Below, piece after piece: positions 60,401 through 64,000 of a DNA stretch of 64,000 nucleotides; the stretch's first letter is position 1; each line of letters begins with the position of its first letter. The stretch is taken from assembly GCF_900496995.4 (NCBI RefSeq), contig NC_044030.1, positions 10,599,851 to 10,663,850 on the forward strand. Direction: 5' to 3'. The notes below the pieces were generated by a model. The model was not told where the DNA came from, made no database searches, and saw only the letters and a program-made list of their open reading frames with translations. The stretch comes from Aquila chrysaetos chrysaetos (lineage: Eukaryota > Chordata > Aves > Accipitriformes > Accipitridae). A program made the position numbers and the translations under genes.

Positions 60401-63400
60401 ATAGCCACACTTTATGCTGGACTGCCTTCTCTCCACACACCTCCTCAGCACTGAGAGTGCAGATTCAGCACACACATGAAAGCACAGAAAGAAAAGAAAA
60501 TACATCCTCTCTCTTAAGAACAAGGTCAGCAAAGCAGCCATCTCTTCATACTGACATTTAGCAAAGAACACTCGTTAAGAAGTGCAGACCCACTTCCTGC
60601 CACGTTTCATAGTGAACAGCTGAGTCCTTCTCTACCCTAACCCAGAGGCATGAATTGGCTCATTTCAGGCAAATCAAATGACATTTCTGTGTCCTGTAAG
60701 CTCTCCTCCTTCCCACACATTCTCACTGCCTCTGGGAGTTCAGGGAGTCAGGGGGGTCCCGATGCCCTGTCACCCAGACCATGAGGTGTTGAGGGCCAGT
60801 CATCTCAGTCCTATTTTAGGGATGTCAATGGAAGACCAACCAGCACACAGATGTAGGCCTGGTCCTCTACACAGCAGTGAATTTAATCTCATTTCATGAC
60901 TTGAAAGCTCTCTCACAAAAAGCAGCAGAGAAGAGAGAGGGAGAGCGCTTCCAGCATGAGAGACGCGAGCCTCCAGAGTGCTCGCGTGCAGTATCCCACA
61001 AACCCCGCGTACCCGACGCAAGGTGGTCTGCCCTGAGCATGTTATCCCCAAAGCACAAGGTCACTTGATAGGCAGGGAGGGAGCTCTCAGCCAAGAGCTG
61101 CCCTGCACAAAGCGCTCCCCTTGCCCCACGGTGTAGACGCCGGGAGAGGGGAATATTAGAGGATCAAGGATGGTGAGAGGAGCAGGGATGTCGGGGATGG
61201 GGAAGACCGGTCAGTCAATCACAGTCACTTGCAGCTTATTGTCAGAAGGAATGATCAGCCCATGCACCACATCTGCTAGTCAGGTCAGTCAATGCACTTA
61301 CAGGATGTACTCAGACATGGTGACAAGAATGGTGGAATATGAGCTGGACAGGGAGGAAACCTAGTGCAACAGGAATCTCAGTTTCTTTTAAGGCTGTTTC
61401 AGTCCTTAGGGCAGCCCAGGCTCTAGAGTGACACAACACCTGCTCTTCCTGATCCCCATCTTCCCACCCCACATCGCTGGCTCAAGCAGCAGAACAAGAT
61501 CCCGTCACAAACATCTGAGACAAGCATGCACAGCAGTACAACACGTTGCTCGCATCTCATTCTCTACACAGCTTTCTAAGAGGGCAACTATGCTGTAGAC
61601 TGAATACCAGTGCACAGCAACTTCTAAAAACAAAAACACAAAACAGTTCAAAAGTGTTGATGTTCTTCATGAAGGAGAACGTGCAACAGGGACACTGATT
61701 CCATTGTTAGATTGTCCTATATGTCAATAGTCTGGATGTTGCTATCATAGAATTATTGCACTATGCAAATGAACAAGGTATGTGATGTTATTTAGGATAT
61801 CCCTTGTAATTTAGTTTACAATGTAGTTTACAACAGTATTTCATTCTCCTGCACTTAAAAATACATTTTGTTGCATAAATTTGTATTTGAAAATTAAACA
61901 GGCAGTTTATAACACCCAGATATCAAAGACTTCAGTTCCAACTACCTGTGTGAATACGTGTACATTGTGCAAACCCACAATATCATAAATACATGCATGA
62001 GTCACTAATAGAACAGAGCTTAAGCCATCCAAGTGCTCACGGCTCTGCCAGCTAAATGTGCAATCACGTGAACAGATCCAAGTGCATGTATTGTGCACAG
62101 CTGCATCCAGATCAGTCCAGTGACATCCATGTATAATCCCCATGTCTGACTCTTGGTTTGGTGTCATGAGAAGGCCACGTGGGAAAGCCTGCGCTAACAT
62201 TGGTGCAGACTCCTTCGCACTGTGTGCAGGCCTGTGCTTTGGTACTCAGCCTTTTTCTTAAGTTCAAGGCCAAATTTTGCTCTTGGTAGCACAGAGCAAA
62301 CCTCCCACAAGCTGGTAGATGGTTCTGAAGGCAACCAATATGTCTGCAAATGATTCAGAAGGGTCTCAATCTGCATTACCCTTTTCATGAGTTTCCAAGG
62401 CTGCAGTAGCTGAGCCAGGCTAATGACTCTGTGATACTGGTAAGGGAACAACTTCCTCTGTCTCCTCTACTGGCTCTGCATCTCAATTTGTGAGCAGATT
62501 CAACTCAGTAATCTGGCAGAAAATTATCTGACTGCCCCCTTTTTCTGCTGCATTTTCTGCTGGGCTAGTGAGTTGAAAGGACTCTCTGAAGAGGTCTGAC
62601 ATCAGATGAAAGAAAGGTGAGTGGCAGGAAAAAAGGAAGGCAAAAGGAAAAGAGAAAAGTGAGCCCCATTTTGGAGCCAGCTACCCCTATCTACACCCCA
62701 GGGAAATCACAGCCTTACTGTGGGGCAAAACCTCAACTTCTACACCGGAGCACAATGTAGTCAGGAGCACTGCAGTGCCTAACCGTAAGCCACTCCACCC
62801 AACCACCAGTTTATAGGCTGTGCTGGACGGGAGCAGTACCGTGTTTTGCCAGCTGCCCTTTTGATTTCATGGTAAAAGGTATTCGGTATCAAGAGCCATG
62901 GCAGGAGACCCCAATCCTTTGCTTAGGCAGAGAGGAAGACTTGTAAGAGTTGGCAGTACTAGCCCCTGGCCACACTGCCATGTCTTTGCACTAGGGAAAC
63001 TGTACACCACCACAGTGAGCTTGCAACTTGCTGGTGGCGCAGGTCTGACACCCTCAGTTGGAGTACTGGGAGACAATTACAAGCAACTGAGTTGTCACCT
63101 GTCAGCTAAGCCACAGTGACTGGGACATCTGCTCTCCCGCCAGCATGAGACAAAACCATGAAAGTGGTTTACATCAGAAGTCTTCCTCCCAGTTGGTCAA
63201 CAACCCTCCCAGGGCCTTAATACAAATGGTAATTCATAAAGCTGTGGGCACTCAATTCCTTGCAACTGTCCACAAATGAAGACTGGGTAATATGTTGTGC
63301 TAAATGCCCTTCAAAGCTATTAAATTTATTTTTGGAGTATGATATTACTTGGGTATCATATTCTGGCCATATGTGTTTAACTGCTTCAACAAGTAGTCTA

Positions 63401-64000
63401 TTTGGGGCTGCCCCGTCAGAATTTGCCAGGCAATCTGCCATCAGCACCAACTGGAAGCCAGAGTTACTAGAGATGTTGCAAAGCAGAACAAAACCACCCC
63501 TATAATATTGAGGCTATCACAGTAAGCACACATACTGCACAGCTTATCCCCCAGCCAGACATGCAAAAGTTGCTGATGTGCCCTCCTAAGCCAAAGGTAT
63601 CAGAGACATTGCCTCACCCAGTGCATGGGCTGGACATTAGCACAAACCATCCTCACACTGTGGTAAACAATAACTGGGACAGTATGTGGAGCCAAGAAGT
63701 CACGGGAAATGCTTTTTATTACCTCCCAGCTCAAAACCCAAGAGTGCCTGCCTTCTTTCTTCTGGGTCACTCTGAGCATTTTTGGCTCCTGCCAGTGGAG
63801 CCGACATCTGTGCTGGGGCTGAACTGCAGCACTGATGTGAAGCACTGCTTCAGAGACCTGCTTGCAGCATGGCACATCTGCAGCCAGTGATCTGCCTCCT
63901 TGGAGACAAGAATTGTGGAATTACCACACTAAGCAGCCCACACAAAATAGCCCACTTTGAGGCAACATGCCTAAGGCATACCCACAGAAGATGTGAACCA

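Larger units (their letters stand above)
46612..64000. other. KIAA1958 upstream intron or flank, no recognised exon
   Basis: The 17.4 kb 5' of the last KIAA1958 exons on its strand. In human a large exon encoding the N-terminal ~400 residues precedes them. I find nothing like it here, so it is either beyond base 64000 or lost. Contents I can support are simple repeats: T19 (51744-51762), an A-rich stretch (54267-54320), A22 (55044-55065) and ATT x11 (57396-57428). The AT-rich segment at about 53660-59600 has the texture of a 3' UTR or intron. Remaining open frames show no family match. Confidence 0.55.

Noticed and set aside
63217-63875. Minus-strand frames of 77 and 91 codons near the right end
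   Set aside because: Considered as retroviral or KIAA1958 exon remnants, but neither matches motifs I know, and stops interrupt all frames between them.
1-64000. tRNA, rRNA, microRNA, CRISPR array, bacterial operon or phage system
   Set aside because: No tRNA B-box with a cloverleaf partner, no CRISPR-like spaced repeats and no prokaryotic gene organisation; the window is avian genomic DNA.

Overview
This window is nuclear DNA from a bird. It shows spliced vertebrate genes with GT/AG introns, CpG-island promoters, CR1 LINE fragments that end in the avian CR1 3' region, and a solo LTR of a type I recognise as common in neoavian birds (an order-level call is not possible). Gene order matches human 9q32, and I believe the orthologous region in birds is on the Z chromosome, which I could not check. 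Apart from the INIP, SNX30 and KIAA1958 exons listed here, the long open frames are shadows of GC-rich promoters, repeats or chance.

Layout from left to right: (1) 1-4.5 kb is the start of SNX30 on the minus strand. Exon 1 (54 codons, 3850-4011) sits in a CpG island, and bases 1-3849 are its first intron, leaving the window. (2) 4.5-11.3 kb is intergenic. It holds a CR1 fragment (~6.4 kb) and a stretch at ~9.5-10.25 kb that looks like conserved non-coding sequence. (3) 11.35-26.6 kb is the complete INIP gene on the plus strand: a non-coding first exon in a second CpG island, then four coding exons that join without a gap to a 104-aa protein. Intron 2 carries an antisense endogenous retrovirus remnant, and intron 4 carries a CR1. 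(4) 26.6-44.5 kb is intergenic, with MIR-like relics, a textbook solo LTR with a 5-bp target duplication (40405-40983) and a second, older LTR end. (5) 44.56-46.61 kb holds the last two exons of KIAA1958 on the minus strand, the domesticated Crypton recombinase-like gene. Splice sites and reading frame are kept, but the terminal exon has three in-frame stop codons. (6) 46.6-64 kb is presumably KIAA1958 intron or flank. I recognise no coding exon there.

SNX30 and INIP are head-to-head, and INIP and KIAA1958 are tail-to-tail, the arrangement known in human. INIP belongs to the SOSS single-strand DNA sensor complex and SNX30 to endosomal sorting; nothing in the sequence links them functionally. 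The most notable observation is the KIAA1958 terminal exon: no frameshift over 268 codons, yet three nonsense codons, two of them at positions expected to be CGA arginine. That suggests recent loss, or truncation, of the Crypton-derived domain in this lineage.
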